Origin: JBGCDD01 sp045105075
Lineage (GTDB): Bacteria > Pseudomonadota > Alphaproteobacteria > Rhodobacterales > Rhodobacteraceae
Assembly: GCA_045105075.1 (NCBI GenBank)
Contig: JBGCDD010000236.1
Span: 1 to 38,552, forward strand
DNA: 38,552 bases
Direction of reading: 5' to 3'
Numbering within the stretch: position 1 is the stretch's first letter; each line of letters begins with the position of its first letter. A program made the position numbers and the translations under genes. Below the pieces are notes generated by a model that worked only from the letters and a program-made list of their open reading frames with translations, was not told where the DNA came from and ran no database searches. Of this stretch, positions 15,028 through 22,748 are shown piece by piece.

Positions 15028-15747
15028 ATGAGCGCTAAAATCAGGCTTTATGTAGAACACCCGCTGGGGGCCGCGCAATCGGTCCCTTTGACGCGTGAGC
15101 AGGCGCATTACCTGTTTGGCGTGATGCGCCTTGGCGTGGGCGGCGCGGTGGTGTTGTTCAACGGACGAGACGGCGAATGGCGGGCTTTGGTGGCCGAGGC
15201 CGGCAAGCGCGGCGGCGTGTTGTTGGTTGAGGCGCAAACGCGCGCCTTGCAGCTGCCGCCCGATCTTTGGCTGTTGTTTGCGCCGATCAAAAAGGCGCGC
15301 ACTGATTTCATTGTGGAAAAAGCCGCCGAAATGGGTGCGCGCCGGATTGTTCCGGTGCAAACCGCGTTCACCAATGCTGACCGTATCCGCCAAGACCGCC
15401 TTCAGGCCCATGCAGTTGAGGCCGCCGAGCAATGTGGGGGCACCTTTGTGCCCGAGGTCGCCGGGTTGCAAAAACTTGAGCGGTTGCTGGCGGATTGGCC
15501 CGAGGACCGCGCGTTGATGTTTTGTGACGAAGGTTTGGCCGGACAAACCGCCCGGTTGCCGGATCTGCAGGGCCCTTGGGCGATTCTGATCGGCCCCGAG
15601 GGCGGCTTTTCGGATGCAGAACGCGCGCGTTTGCACGGCGCAGCCTTTGCTCACCCCGTCAGCCTGGGCCCGCGCATTTTGCGCGCCGACACCGCTGCTG
15701 TGGCCGCCATGACCCTGTGGCAGCACCAATTGGGAGACTGGACATGA
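15028..15747 (+). CDS. rsmE: 16S rRNA (uracil(1498)-N(3))-methyltransferase
   Basis: 239-residue SPOUT-class methyltransferase that methylates U1498 of 16S rRNA using S-adenosylmethionine. The N-terminal PUA-like part (REQAHYLFGVMRLGVGG) and the C-terminal trefoil-knot motifs ILIGPEGGFSDAE and LGPRILRADTAA are diagnostic. ATG 15028 gives the expected N-terminus; only 12 bp separate it from the ubiA start on the other strand, and no Shine-Dalgarno is visible, so the message may be leaderless or start inside ubiA. The stop overlaps the next gene (ATGA). Confidence 0.96.
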   Translation: MSAKIRLYVEHPLGAAQSVPLTREQAHYLFGVMRLGVGGAVVLFNGRDGEWRALVAEAGKRGGVLLVEAQTRALQLPPDLWLLFAPIKKARTDFIVEKAAEMGARRIVPVQTAFTNADRIRQDRLQAHAVEAAEQCGGTFVPEVAGLQKLERLLADWPEDRALMFCDEGLAGQTARLPDLQGPWAILIGPEGGFSDAERARLHGAAFAHPVSLGPRILRADTAAVAAMTLWQHQLGDWT

Positions 15748-16286
15748 GCTTTATCCGCCCCGAGGCCCGCGCAGGCTTGATCCGCTGGCGCGAGGCTTTG
15801 ATCGGCCTTGGCGCACTGCTGTTGGGGGTGTTTTTCGTACTGGGCCCGGCTGGTTTGTTGGGTTGGATCGGCTGGGCGCTGGTGATTGTGGGCGCGGGTT
15901 ATGCACTGGCCGGTATACAGCGCGGACGGTTTCGCGCAGGGTCGGACGGAATTGGCGTGGTGCAGGTGGATGAGGGTCAGATCCTGTATTTCGGCCCGCT
16001 GACTGGCGGCAGTGTGGCGCTGCGCGATCTGCGCGATGTCCATCTGGTGCGCCAAAGTCTGCCTGCTCACTGGAAGTTGACCCAGACTGACGGCGTCACA
16101 TTGGCGATTCCGGTTGATGCCAAAGGGGTCGAGGCACTGTTTGATGCGTTTTCCGCGCTGCCCGGGTTTCGCGCGCAGCCCATGCTGGGTGCGCTCAAAC
16201 AGACCGAGGCGCGCGATGATGTGTTGATCTGGGGGCGTCCCAGCGCGCCGGTTTCACCCGCGACCACAGCCAAACGGTTGCATTGA
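15744..16286 (+). CDS. Membrane protein of unknown function, coupled to rsmE
   Basis: 180 residues. Two hydrophobic helices lie near residues 20-55 (LIGLGALLLGVFFVLGPAGL and IGWALVIVGAGYALAG), followed by a soluble region beginning with a beta-rich segment (GIGVVQVDEGQILYFGPLTG) that resembles bacterial PH-like domains, then a proline-rich end. ATG 15744 overlaps the rsmE stop by 4 bp and GGGAGA lies at 15732-15737, so co-translation is clear. No catalytic motif. gshA follows 60 bp later. Function unknown. Confidence 0.8.
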   Translation: MSFIRPEARAGLIRWREALIGLGALLLGVFFVLGPAGLLGWIGWALVIVGAGYALAGIQRGRFRAGSDGIGVVQVDEGQILYFGPLTGGSVALRDLRDVHLVRQSLPAHWKLTQTDGVTLAIPVDAKGVEALFDAFSALPGFRAQPMLGALKQTEARDDVLIWGRPSAPVSPATTAKRLH

Positions 16287-16346
16287 CACCACTGGCATTT
16301 GCGACCATGCCTTTGCCCCGCGAGCAGCAATTCGGAGCCTTGTGAC

Positions 16347-17717
16347 ATGTCCATTCCTCAGTCCGGTGGCGGGCTTATCGAACGTCATGAACAGCTGGCC
16401 GAATATCTGGCCGATGGCTGTAAGCCCAAGGCCGATTGGCGCATTGGTACCGAACACGAGAAGTTCGGCTATTGTCGCGACAGTCTGCTGCCGATCCCCT
16501 ACGAGGGCGAACGTTCGGTGCGCGCGGTGCTTGAAGGCCTGCGCGATGTGCATGGTTGGTCGCCGGTGGTCGAGGGTGGCAACCTGATCGGGCTGGAAAA
16601 GAACGGCGCCAATGTCAGCCTTGAGCCGGGCGGGCAGTTGGAGCTGTCCGGCGCGCCGCTGGAGACCATTCACGAAACCTGTGACGAGGTGAACGACCAC
16701 CTGCGCGAAGTCAAAGACGTGGCCGACAAGGTTGGTGTGGGTTTCCGCGGGCTTGGCGCAGCCCCCGATTGGACCCACGATCAGATGCCGCTGATGCCGA
16801 AAGGCCGCTATAAGCTGATGGACAGCTATATGCAAAAAGTCGGCACCATGGGGCAGGTGATGATGCGGCGCACCTGCACTGTGCAGGTCAACCTCGATTT
16901 CAGCTCCGAGGCGGACATGGTGCAGAAAATGCGCGTGGCTTTGGCGTTGCAGCCGGTGGCCAACGCGCTGTTCGGCACCTCTCCGTTTTTTGAGGGCAAG
17001 CCGAACGGGCATAAATCCTGGCGCGGCTATGTCTGGCGCAACCTGGATGCCGATCGCACCGGCATGCTGCCTTTTGTGTTCGAGGACGGGTTCGGGTTCG
17101 AGGCTTGGGTGCAATACGCGCTCGATGTACCGATGTACTTTGTTTACCGCGACGGCGAATATATCAACGCGCTGGGCATGTCGTTTCGCGACTTCCTCAA
17201 GGGTGAATTGCCCGCGTTGCCCGGTGAAACGCCGACCTTGTCGGATTGGGCGGACCATCTGACCACGATTTTCCCCGAAGCACGGGTGAAAAAGTTCATC
17301 GAAATGCGTGGGGCGGATGGTGGCCCGTGGCGCCGTCTTTGCGCGCTGCCTGCGTTCTGGGTCGGGCTGACCTATGATCAGGGCGCGCTGGATGCGGCGT
17401 GGGATCTGGCCAAGGGATGGGACGCTGAAACCCGCGATGAAATGCGCGTGGCGGCCAGTGTTGACGGACTTCAGGCCAAAGTAAACGGGATTTCCATGCT
17501 GGAGCTGGCGCGCGAAACCGTGGCTCTGGCCGAGGCGGGCCTAAAGGCGCGCGCGCGTCCCGGCGCAGGTGGCATGGTGCCTGATGAAACCCACTTTCTG
17601 AACGCGTTGAAGGACAGTGTTGAAAGTGGGCAATCCATGTCGGACGAGCTGCTCGAGCGTTACAACGGCGAATGGCAGGGCGATCTGAGCAAGCTTTACG
17701 GCGAATACAGCTATTAA
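16347..17717 (+). CDS. gshA: Glutamate-cysteine ligase, proteobacterial/plant type
   Basis: 456-residue ATP-dependent enzyme for the first step of glutathione synthesis, gamma-glutamylcysteine formation. It belongs to the plant/alphaproteobacterial class rather than the E. coli GshA class: IGTEHEKFGY near residue 35, GGQLELSGAPLETIHETC, the substrate-site region MMRRTCTVQVNLDFSSE, and the C-terminal WQGDLSKLYGEYSY typical of the group. ATG 16347 has GGAG at 16334-16337; an upstream in-frame start at 16299 has less support. Its TAA shares bases with the stop of the convergent desaturase-like gene. A close alternative within the same fold would be EgtA, but length and motifs favour GshA. Confidence 0.95.
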   Translation: MSIPQSGGGLIERHEQLAEYLADGCKPKADWRIGTEHEKFGYCRDSLLPIPYEGERSVRAVLEGLRDVHGWSPVVEGGNLIGLEKNGANVSLEPGGQLELSGAPLETIHETCDEVNDHLREVKDVADKVGVGFRGLGAAPDWTHDQMPLMPKGRYKLMDSYMQKVGTMGQVMMRRTCTVQVNLDFSSEADMVQKMRVALALQPVANALFGTSPFFEGKPNGHKSWRGYVWRNLDADRTGMLPFVFEDGFGFEAWVQYALDVPMYFVYRDGEYINALGMSFRDFLKGELPALPGETPTLSDWADHLTTIFPEARVKKFIEMRGADGGPWRRLCALPAFWVGLTYDQGALDAAWDLAKGWDAETRDEMRVAASVDGLQAKVNGISMLELARETVALAEAGLKARARPGAGGMVPDETHFLNALKDSVESGQSMSDELLERYNGEWQGDLSKLYGEYSY

Positions 17718-18514
17718 CCTGCATCCAGAAGCGGCACCACTGGCACGCGGGTGGCGGCATATCCCGGCACCTGTTGGTCCAGCCGCGCGGCCAGCATTGG
17801 CAAGCGGCTGACCGGAACCCGCGGGAACAAATGGTGTTCGCGGTGATAAAACATCAGATAGGCGGCGCGCGCAATGATGCCGCGCTGACTGCGCCCGGCC
17901 AGGCCGGACCCATGGGTGCCTTGATGGGTGATCCAGACCGCAAACAGCGCGGTCAGACATTGCGCCACAGCCATTGCGCCCAGATGCAACAGCAGCGGGC
18001 CACCGATCCAAAGGCACACGCCGGCGACCAAGGCCACGCCGGCCCAATCCCGCAACACCCGCACCCGCCAGAATCGCGACCCGCTGCGCCATGCGGCCAG
18101 GTTCAGATCAACCGGGAAACGCGGGCCATACACCAAAACCTGCCAAAAGCTCATATGGGCGCATTTACCTTCGTGGTCTTCTGGCCCCATGGCAAAACGG
18201 TGATGGCGCAGGTGGCAGTAAGCATCGGCATGGTTCGAGCCCATCATCACCGCGCTGAGGGCGTGCATCACCCAACCGTCACCGCGCCGCGACAGGCCCA
18301 GATTGGAATGGATCGCCTCGTGGTTCAGCCGCAGCGCGCACAGGAAGAACATGAAGCTGGCCAAAGCGCCCAAGGGCCACAAAGCCGAGGCATAAAGCGC
18401 CAGTGACACAACCAGCCAAGGCAGTGGCAAGGTCAGTTCGATCAGACGTTGCCAGTGGCTCATCTCGGTCAGATCGTGCCAGACGATCCCTTTGGGGGCG
18501 GGTTCCTGTGCCAT
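17714..18514 (-). CDS. Membrane fatty-acid-desaturase-family di-iron enzyme
   Basis: 266-residue membrane enzyme with three histidine boxes that would hold a di-iron centre: HEAIH (65-69), HLRHH (101-105) and HREHH near the C-terminus (FYHREHHLFP). About four hydrophobic helices surround them. The family includes acyl-lipid desaturases and carotenoid hydroxylases or ketolases, so the substrate is uncertain. AGGAAAGGA lies just upstream of ATG 18514. It is the last gene of a four-gene minus-strand unit (regulator 19917, membrane proteins 19347 and 18880) with gaps of 24, 14 and 30 bp, suggesting regulated modification of membrane lipids. The stop overlaps the gshA stop. Confidence 0.87.
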   Translation of the reverse strand: MAQEPAPKGIVWHDLTEMSHWQRLIELTLPLPWLVVSLALYASALWPLGALASFMFFLCALRLNHEAIHSNLGLSRRGDGWVMHALSAVMMGSNHADAYCHLRHHRFAMGPEDHEGKCAHMSFWQVLVYGPRFPVDLNLAAWRSGSRFWRVRVLRDWAGVALVAGVCLWIGGPLLLHLGAMAVAQCLTALFAVWITHQGTHGSGLAGRSQRGIIARAAYLMFYHREHHLFPRVPVSRLPMLAARLDQQVPGYAATRVPVVPLLDAG

Positions 18515-18544
18515 AACATATCCTTTCCTGTTTGGCGTTTTGGC

Positions 18545-18880
18545 TTAGACCGGGGGCGCAACGGGTGGGCTGAGCACTGCGCGCAGGGTTGCCACGGCAT
18601 GGGTGAACCCCAGCCCGAGGCACAGCGCGGCCAGACCCAGCGCGCCCAGCAATCCGGTCAGCGGGTTGGCGCCCATCACTGGCAACAGTGCACCGATCAG
18701 GATAACGCCGCCTGCGCCAATGGCCGAAAAGCCGGTGGTGATGGTGATCGAGGCGGTTTTGGCTTGCTGCACGCTTTGCGGGCAATCCCCCAGCAAAGCG
18801 CCGATCTTCAGGATCATCACGGCCAGCACACCAAGTGCGCCAAATCCCAACAACAGGTAAATCAGGGCAAGAACAAACAT
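18545..18880 (-). CDS. Small hydrophobic membrane protein in the regulator-desaturase unit
   Basis: 111 residues with about three helices: FVLALIYLLLGFGALGVLAV near the N-terminus, a glycine/alanine-rich pair (AIGAGGVILIGALLPVMG, LTGLLGALGLAALCLGLG), and a proline-rich tail. ATG 18880 is chosen because GGAGA precedes it (complement of about 18887-18892); an earlier ATG at 18898 would swallow that site. It sits 14 bp after the preceding membrane gene and 30 bp before the desaturase-like gene. No family recognised; possible helper or anchor for the desaturase, by context only. Confidence 0.78.
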   Translation of the reverse strand: MFVLALIYLLLGFGALGVLAVMILKIGALLGDCPQSVQQAKTASITITTGFSAIGAGGVILIGALLPVMGANPLTGLLGALGLAALCLGLGFTHAVATLRAVLSPPVAPPV

Positions 18881-18894
18881 CACAAGGTCTCCTT

Positions 18895-19347
18895 TCAAAG
18901 AGCCATAGGGTTAACGTAGAGGTCACGGCGCATCCGAAGATAGACCTTACCGGTCACATATCCCCAGATCGGAGCAAAAATGCCGCCAAAGATGCCGTAG
19001 AAAATGCTGATCGACATCAAACTGTCGTCATTGATCAGCGCGCCATAAGCCCAGGTTCCAACGCAGAGGATCGCGATCGCAAGCAGTGCCATCAACGAAA
19101 TTCGTTCTGCCGAGGCCGGGTTGCGGGACAAATCCCACATCAATACGGGCACGCCGATGATCAGATAGATCGGGCCGCCCATCACCAGCGCAAAGACCGG
19201 AACGAAGACCAGCCAGAAGGTAAAAAGAGTCACCAGAACCGGCCCGGCGATGATCGCGACGGCGAAGGCCACTGGGTCAATCAGATAGCGCTGAGGGCGC
19301 GGTTGCGGCATCAGCGGAGATCTTCGAGATACAGTCATTTCTGTCAT
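18895..19347 (-). CDS. Membrane protein in the regulator-desaturase unit
   Basis: 150 residues. A basic N-terminal segment of about 20 residues (RRSPLMPQPRPQRYLIDP) is followed by four to five hydrophobic helices (AFAVAIIAGPVLVTLFTFW, FVPVFALVMGGPIYLIIGVP, SLMALLAIAILCVGTWAYG, FYGIFGGIFAPIWGYVTG). GGAG precedes ATG 19347. The gene starts 24 bp after the regulator stop, and its start overlaps an imperfect copy of the regulator's palindrome. No known family recognised. Confidence 0.8.
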   Translation of the reverse strand: MTEMTVSRRSPLMPQPRPQRYLIDPVAFAVAIIAGPVLVTLFTFWLVFVPVFALVMGGPIYLIIGVPVLMWDLSRNPASAERISLMALLAIAILCVGTWAYGALINDDSLMSISIFYGIFGGIFAPIWGYVTGKVYLRMRRDLYVNPMAL

Positions 19348-19356
19348 AAGAGAAAC
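19337..19356. promoter_or_regulatory. Imperfect copy of the regulator palindrome at the membrane-gene start
   Basis: ATTTCTGT-CATA-AGAGAAAC shares the left arm exactly and 6 of 8 bases of the right arm with the palindrome at 19931-19950, with the same 4-bp spacer. It covers the start codon and ribosome-site zone of the 19347 gene, so part of the match is coding sequence (MTEM) and may be coincidence. Confidence 0.35.
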
Positions 19357-19371
19357 TCCGGGGTAAAATTT

Positions 19372-19917
19372 TTAGGCGTCAGGGTCTTTCGATTTTCCCT
19401 TTGGCAGGAAGCGGGCGACTTTGGCCCCCAACTTCAGCGCCGCCATCTGAACGCCGCGCGGCAGGCGCGCAACATCGGTGTACCAATCATCAAACATTTG
19501 CATCGTATCAAGGGTTTCGCCGATGCGGGTGCGAATGTCTTGCGGGGTGCCATCGGAGTTGGCCTCGCGGGCGACCTCGTGCAGGGCGGCCAGGGTCGGG
19601 GCGAATTCCCGCTCGCGACGGCCCTCGATCACCACAGTGACCAGATCGAACATATCGCGCACCGAAGTGAAATGGTCGCGCCGGTCGCCAAGCTGACGAC
19701 TGGCTTTGACCAGCTTCCAGCCTTGCAGTTCCTTCAGCCCGTTTGACACGTTCGAGCGCGCCAGATCCAGAGTGTCGCAGATTTCCTCGGCGGTCATCGG
19801 TTTGGGCGCGATGTGCAAAAGTGCATGGATCTGTGCCACCGACCGGTTCACGCCCCATTTGGTGCCCATATCGCCCCAGTGGAGGATAAAGTTCTGCATG
19901 GCGGGGGTGAGGGTCAT
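19372..19917 (-). CDS. GbsR/MarR-type winged-helix transcriptional regulator
   Basis: 181-residue DNA-binding protein. The helix-turn-helix lies at about 41-70 (MTAEEICDTLDLARSNVSNG then LKELQGWKLV), preceded by WGVNRSVAQIHALLHI, which is typical of the GbsR subgroup of MarR regulators; GDRRDHF forms the wing. The C-terminal half is helical and probably dimerises. ATG 19917 is preferred over one at 19977, because the promoter and palindrome lie between them and would otherwise be coding; the ribosome site is weak in both cases. Autoregulation is likely from the overlapping palindrome. It heads the membrane-protein/desaturase unit and presumably controls it. Confidence 0.88.
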   Translation of the reverse strand: MTLTPAMQNFILHWGDMGTKWGVNRSVAQIHALLHIAPKPMTAEEICDTLDLARSNVSNGLKELQGWKLVKASRQLGDRRDHFTSVRDMFDLVTVVIEGRREREFAPTLAALHEVAREANSDGTPQDIRTRIGETLDTMQMFDDWYTDVARLPRGVQMAALKLGAKVARFLPKGKSKDPDA

Positions 19918-19930
19918 CGAATCGTACTTT

Positions 19931-19950
19931 ATTTCTGTAATGACAGAAAT
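19931..19950. promoter_or_regulatory. Perfect palindromic operator upstream of the GbsR-like gene
   Basis: ATTTCTGT-AATG-ACAGAAAT is a perfect inverted repeat with 8-bp arms and a 4-bp spacer, 14 bp before the regulator start. It overlaps the predicted -10 and transcription start, a placement expected for autorepression by a dimeric MarR-type protein. Binding by the adjacent regulator is inference. Confidence 0.7.
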
Positions 19951-19973
19951 ATCAGAATAGACTGCTTTGTCAA
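19946..19973 (-). promoter_or_regulatory. Sigma-70-type promoter for the regulator-desaturase unit
   Basis: On the minus strand, a perfect TTGACA (19968-19973) is followed after 16 bp by TATTTC (19946-19951). The -10 overlaps the palindrome at 19931-19950. The -35 match is unusually good for this genome type. Confidence 0.55.
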
Positions 19974-20055
19974 ACATTTTAGAACTTTGCTTTTGCTAAC
20001 GACATGGCAAGGGTTTGCTGGCATTTATCTGTTGGAAACCTCAGCAGGAGCCGCC

Positions 20056-20406
20056 ATGTTTCAAACTCTGACCTGTTGCCGCGCGATCATGGTGTCTGCG
20101 GTATTGTGTTTGTTTGCTTTGCCGGTGTGGGCGGCTTCGATCACTGGGAATTATCAGGTGGCCGGGCGCAATCCGGATGGTTCGGCCTACAACGGTCTGG
20201 TGCAGATCAGCGAAAGCCAGGGCAATGTACGCATGTTTTGGCAAGTTGGCGGGCGACGATACCAAGGCACCGGGGTCTATCAAGCACCGTTGGTGACGGT
20301 TGACTGGGGGTCCAGCGCGCCGATTATCTATGTGGTGATGTCCAATGGCGCTTTGCATGGCACCTGGGCCAATGGCACCGCGCTGGAGCGGCTGACGCGG
20401 TATTGA
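20056..20406 (+). CDS. Small secreted/periplasmic protein with an NPDGSxYxG motif
   Basis: 116 residues with a clear signal peptide (hydrophobic IMVSAVLCLFALPVWAAS, likely cleavage after VWA). The mature part of about 85 residues is beta-rich: ITGNYQVAGRNPDGSAYNG, VRMFWQVGGRRYQGTG, VTVDWGSSAPIIYVVM and GALHGTWANGTALERL. I recall similar short secreted proteins in Rhodobacteraceae, sometimes labelled fibronectin-binding by weak similarity; that label should not be trusted. GGAG at 20047-20050 fits ATG 20056. It is divergent from the GbsR-like regulator, so its promoter may share the operator region. Its stop is 3 bp from that of plsY. Confidence 0.8.
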   Translation: MFQTLTCCRAIMVSAVLCLFALPVWAASITGNYQVAGRNPDGSAYNGLVQISESQGNVRMFWQVGGRRYQGTGVYQAPLVTVDWGSSAPIIYVVMSNGALHGTWANGTALERLTRY

Positions 20407-20409
20407 TGG

Positions 20410-21015
20410 TTACGAGCGGCCGATGCGTGGTTCGGTTTTGTCGCGAATGCGCGCGATGTTGGCGCGGTGACGCCAGAACACCAACAGGGTCAGAACCATG
20501 CCGAGCACAAGAGTTGTACCGTGACCCAATACCAGCGCCCAAACAGTTGATGCCGCCGCGGCTGTCAGGGCGGCCATCGATGACATGCGTGTCAGCGCCG
20601 CGCCAACCAGCCATGTGGCGCAACACGCAACCCCGACGGGCCAGGCCAACGCCAACCAGATGCCCAGAAATGTCGCCACGCCCTTGCCGCCGCGAAACCG
20701 CAACCAGACCGGGTAACAATGGCCGATCAAGGCGGCCAACCCGGCAACCTGCACGGCGTCTTCCCCGGCAAATGCGCGCGCCAGCAGCACAGCCACAGCG
20801 CCTTTGGCCCCATCAAGGACCAGCGTCAGCGCGGCGGCGGTCTTGTTGCCCGTGCGCAAAACATTGGTCGCTCCGATATTGCCCGACCCGATTTCGCGCA
20901 GATTGCCCAGATTCATGGCCCGCGCCAGCACCATGCCAAACGGTATTGATCCCAAGCCATATCCGACCAACGCCCAGATCAGAAGTTGGATCACCGAGGT
21001 GTCAAAAGGCGGCAT
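20410..21015 (-). CDS. plsY: Glycerol-3-phosphate acyltransferase PlsY
   Basis: 201-residue inner-membrane enzyme that acylates glycerol-3-phosphate from acyl-phosphate, the first step of phospholipid synthesis. The three loop motifs are present: GSIPFGMVLAR with GSGNIGATNVLR, then HCYPVWLRFRGGKGVAT, then the C-terminal RHRANIARI. ATG 21015 has GGAGAA just upstream and matches PlsY N-termini; it lies 14 bp inside the end of pyrC', so translation is coupled. An upstream start would add 30 residues unlike PlsY. This is the last gene of the pyr operon. Confidence 0.96.
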   Translation of the reverse strand: MPPFDTSVIQLLIWALVGYGLGSIPFGMVLARAMNLGNLREIGSGNIGATNVLRTGNKTAAALTLVLDGAKGAVAVLLARAFAGEDAVQVAGLAALIGHCYPVWLRFRGGKGVATFLGIWLALAWPVGVACCATWLVGAALTRMSSMAALTAAAASTVWALVLGHGTTLVLGMVLTLLVFWRHRANIARIRDKTEPRIGRS

Positions 21016-22333
21016 CACGTTCTCCGGCAGATGTGTCTTTGCGATAGACCGGCGCGCCGGCCACATAGGTTGCCCAAACTTTACCCTGCAGACGCGCACC
21101 GTCAAAGGGCGTGTTGCGCGATTTGCTGTGAAGTGTTGCGCGGTCCATCACGAAAGGCGCGTTTGGATCAAACAGCACCAGATCTGCAGGCGCGCCAACG
21201 GCGAGGCGACCCGACCCTAACCCCAACCGACGGGCGGGATTCAATGACATGGCGCGAAACAATGTGGGCAGGTCCAGTTGTTCACTGTGATAAAGCCTCA
21301 GAGCAGCGGGCAGCAGCGTTTCCAGGGCGACGGCACCGCTGGCGGCCTCTTCAAAGGGGCGGCGTTTGGACTCTTCGTCCTGGGGTGTGTGCATCGAAGA
21401 GATCACATCGATCAAACCGCTGTTTACGGCCTCGATCACCGCCAGTCGGTCTTCTTCGGCGCGCAAGGGCGGCTTGACCTTGAAGAATGTGCGGTAGTCG
21501 GCCACGTCAAATTCGTTCAGGGTCAGGTGGTGGATGCTGACGCCAGCGGTGATATCCAAACCGTTTTCTTTGGCGCGGGCCAGGGCGGGCAGGGCGCGCT
21601 GGGTGGTGATCTGATCGGCGTGATAGCGCGCTTTGGTCATTTCGATCAGCGCGATATCGCGATCCAGCCCCATCCGTTCGGCCATCGGTGAAACCGCAGG
21701 CAGGCCCCGCAGCGACGCGAATTTACCCGATGTGGCGGCGGCGCCTGCACTAAGATTGGGGTCTTGGGGATGGGCGATGACCAAGGCGCCCAGACTGCGG
21801 GCATAGCTGAGCGCGCGCGAAAACACTTTGTTATCTTGCACCACATGATCGCAATCGGTGAAGGCCACGGCGCCGGCATCCATCAAGAACCCGATCTCGC
21901 TCATCTCGCGGCCTTGTCGGCCCTTGGTCAGCGCGGCCATGGGCAAAACGTTCACCGGCGCGCCCTCATTGGCGCGGCGCATCACGAATTCCAGGGTTTC
22001 GGGGTTGTCGATGGCCGGGTCCGTGTCGGGGCGCGTAACCATCGTTGTGACGCCGCCTGCTGCCGCGGCCAACCCTGCAGAGCGATAGCTTTCCTTGTGC
22101 CGCTCGCCCGGTTCGCAGACTTTCACTCCGATATCGACCAACCCGGGCGCAAGGCAAGCGCCCCGGCAATCGACTTTGCGCACGTCGCCAAGCTTTTGCA
22201 GCCATTGCGCATCTATCGGCGCGTCGTCTTCGGCCACTGCCTGGATTGTGCCGCTCGACACCACCAGCTGGCCAGAAAACATGCGGCCCAGTTCGGGGTC
22301 GATCAGGCGGGCGTTGGTGAAGTGAACTGTCAT
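21002..22333 (-). CDS. pyrC': PyrC'-type dihydroorotase homologue, probably non-catalytic
   Basis: 443-residue amidohydrolase-fold protein. Dihydroorotases bind zinc through an HxH after strand 1 (PGLVDxHxH); here the same segment reads PGLVDIGVKVCEPGE, with Gly69 and Lys71 in the two histidine positions. The late metal/catalytic aspartate motif (TDHAPH in active enzymes) reads SMHTPQ (314 is Met), and the MPNTxP substrate motif is RPDTDP. Some histidines (AHPQDP, SIHHLT) remain. In Pseudomonas a PyrC' of this kind is an inactive structural partner of PyrB. The operon with pyrB supports the same role. A catalytic pyrC should exist elsewhere in the genome. Confidence 0.92.
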   Translation of the reverse strand: MTVHFTNARLIDPELGRMFSGQLVVSSGTIQAVAEDDAPIDAQWLQKLGDVRKVDCRGACLAPGLVDIGVKVCEPGERHKESYRSAGLAAAAGGVTTMVTRPDTDPAIDNPETLEFVMRRANEGAPVNVLPMAALTKGRQGREMSEIGFLMDAGAVAFTDCDHVVQDNKVFSRALSYARSLGALVIAHPQDPNLSAGAAATSGKFASLRGLPAVSPMAERMGLDRDIALIEMTKARYHADQITTQRALPALARAKENGLDITAGVSIHHLTLNEFDVADYRTFFKVKPPLRAEEDRLAVIEAVNSGLIDVISSMHTPQDEESKRRPFEEAASGAVALETLLPAALRLYHSEQLDLPTLFRAMSLNPARRLGLGSGRLAVGAPADLVLFDPNAPFVMDRATLHSKSRNTPFDGARLQGKVWATYVAGAPVYRKDTSAGERDAAF

Positions 22334-22352
22334 GGCTTGGGTCCTTGCGCCC

Positions 22353-22748
22353 TCAGGCGTTGATGAGAGAGCAGGCGGCTTCGATCCGAGTTTTGGTCTG
22401 TTCCGGGTCGGCTTGGTATTTGATCAGATGTTTGTCGCCGGTTTGGGTGATGATCTGCACAAAGCTGCCCATCGTGCGAACCTTGGTGATCTGTGCCAGT
22501 GCGACCGAGCGCTGCATCGGGCCGTTCAGAGTGTCAGGCCCCAGCGTCCAGACGGCGTTCATTTCTTCAGAAAACAAGTACCAGGCGCGCAGGCCAATCG
22601 CGCCCAGCCCGGCGACGGCACCGACCCAGATATTGGGATCATTCAACAGCCAAAGCACGACCATTGCACCTGCCATTGCCATAGCTGCGGTTTTGGCCTG
22701 ACTGCGCAGATAGGTGGTGCGATCTGGGACGAATTGAACCGGGCTCAT
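22353..22748 (-). CDS. Small membrane protein with a PH-like domain, pyr operon
   Basis: 131 residues: two hydrophobic helices near 18-60 (AAMAMAGAMVVLWLLNDPNI, VGAVAGLGAIGLRAWYLF), then a region with PH-like strands (NAVWTLGPDTLNG, VALAQITKVRTMGSFVQIIT, KHLIKYQADPEQT). ATG 22748 overlaps the stop of the upstream gene by 4 bp (22745-22748); a longer open frame to 23069 is a shadow of that gene. Gap to pyrC' is 19 bp. Function unknown. Confidence 0.8.
   Translation of the reverse strand: MSPVQFVPDRTTYLRSQAKTAAMAMAGAMVVLWLLNDPNIWVGAVAGLGAIGLRAWYLFSEEMNAVWTLGPDTLNGPMQRSVALAQITKVRTMGSFVQIITQTGDKHLIKYQADPEQTKTRIEAACSLINA

Noticed and set aside
17714..18514. Carotenoid ketolase or hydroxylase
   Set aside because: The histidine boxes fit the wider desaturase superfamily, no other carotenoid gene is nearby, and sequence alone does not support the narrower call.
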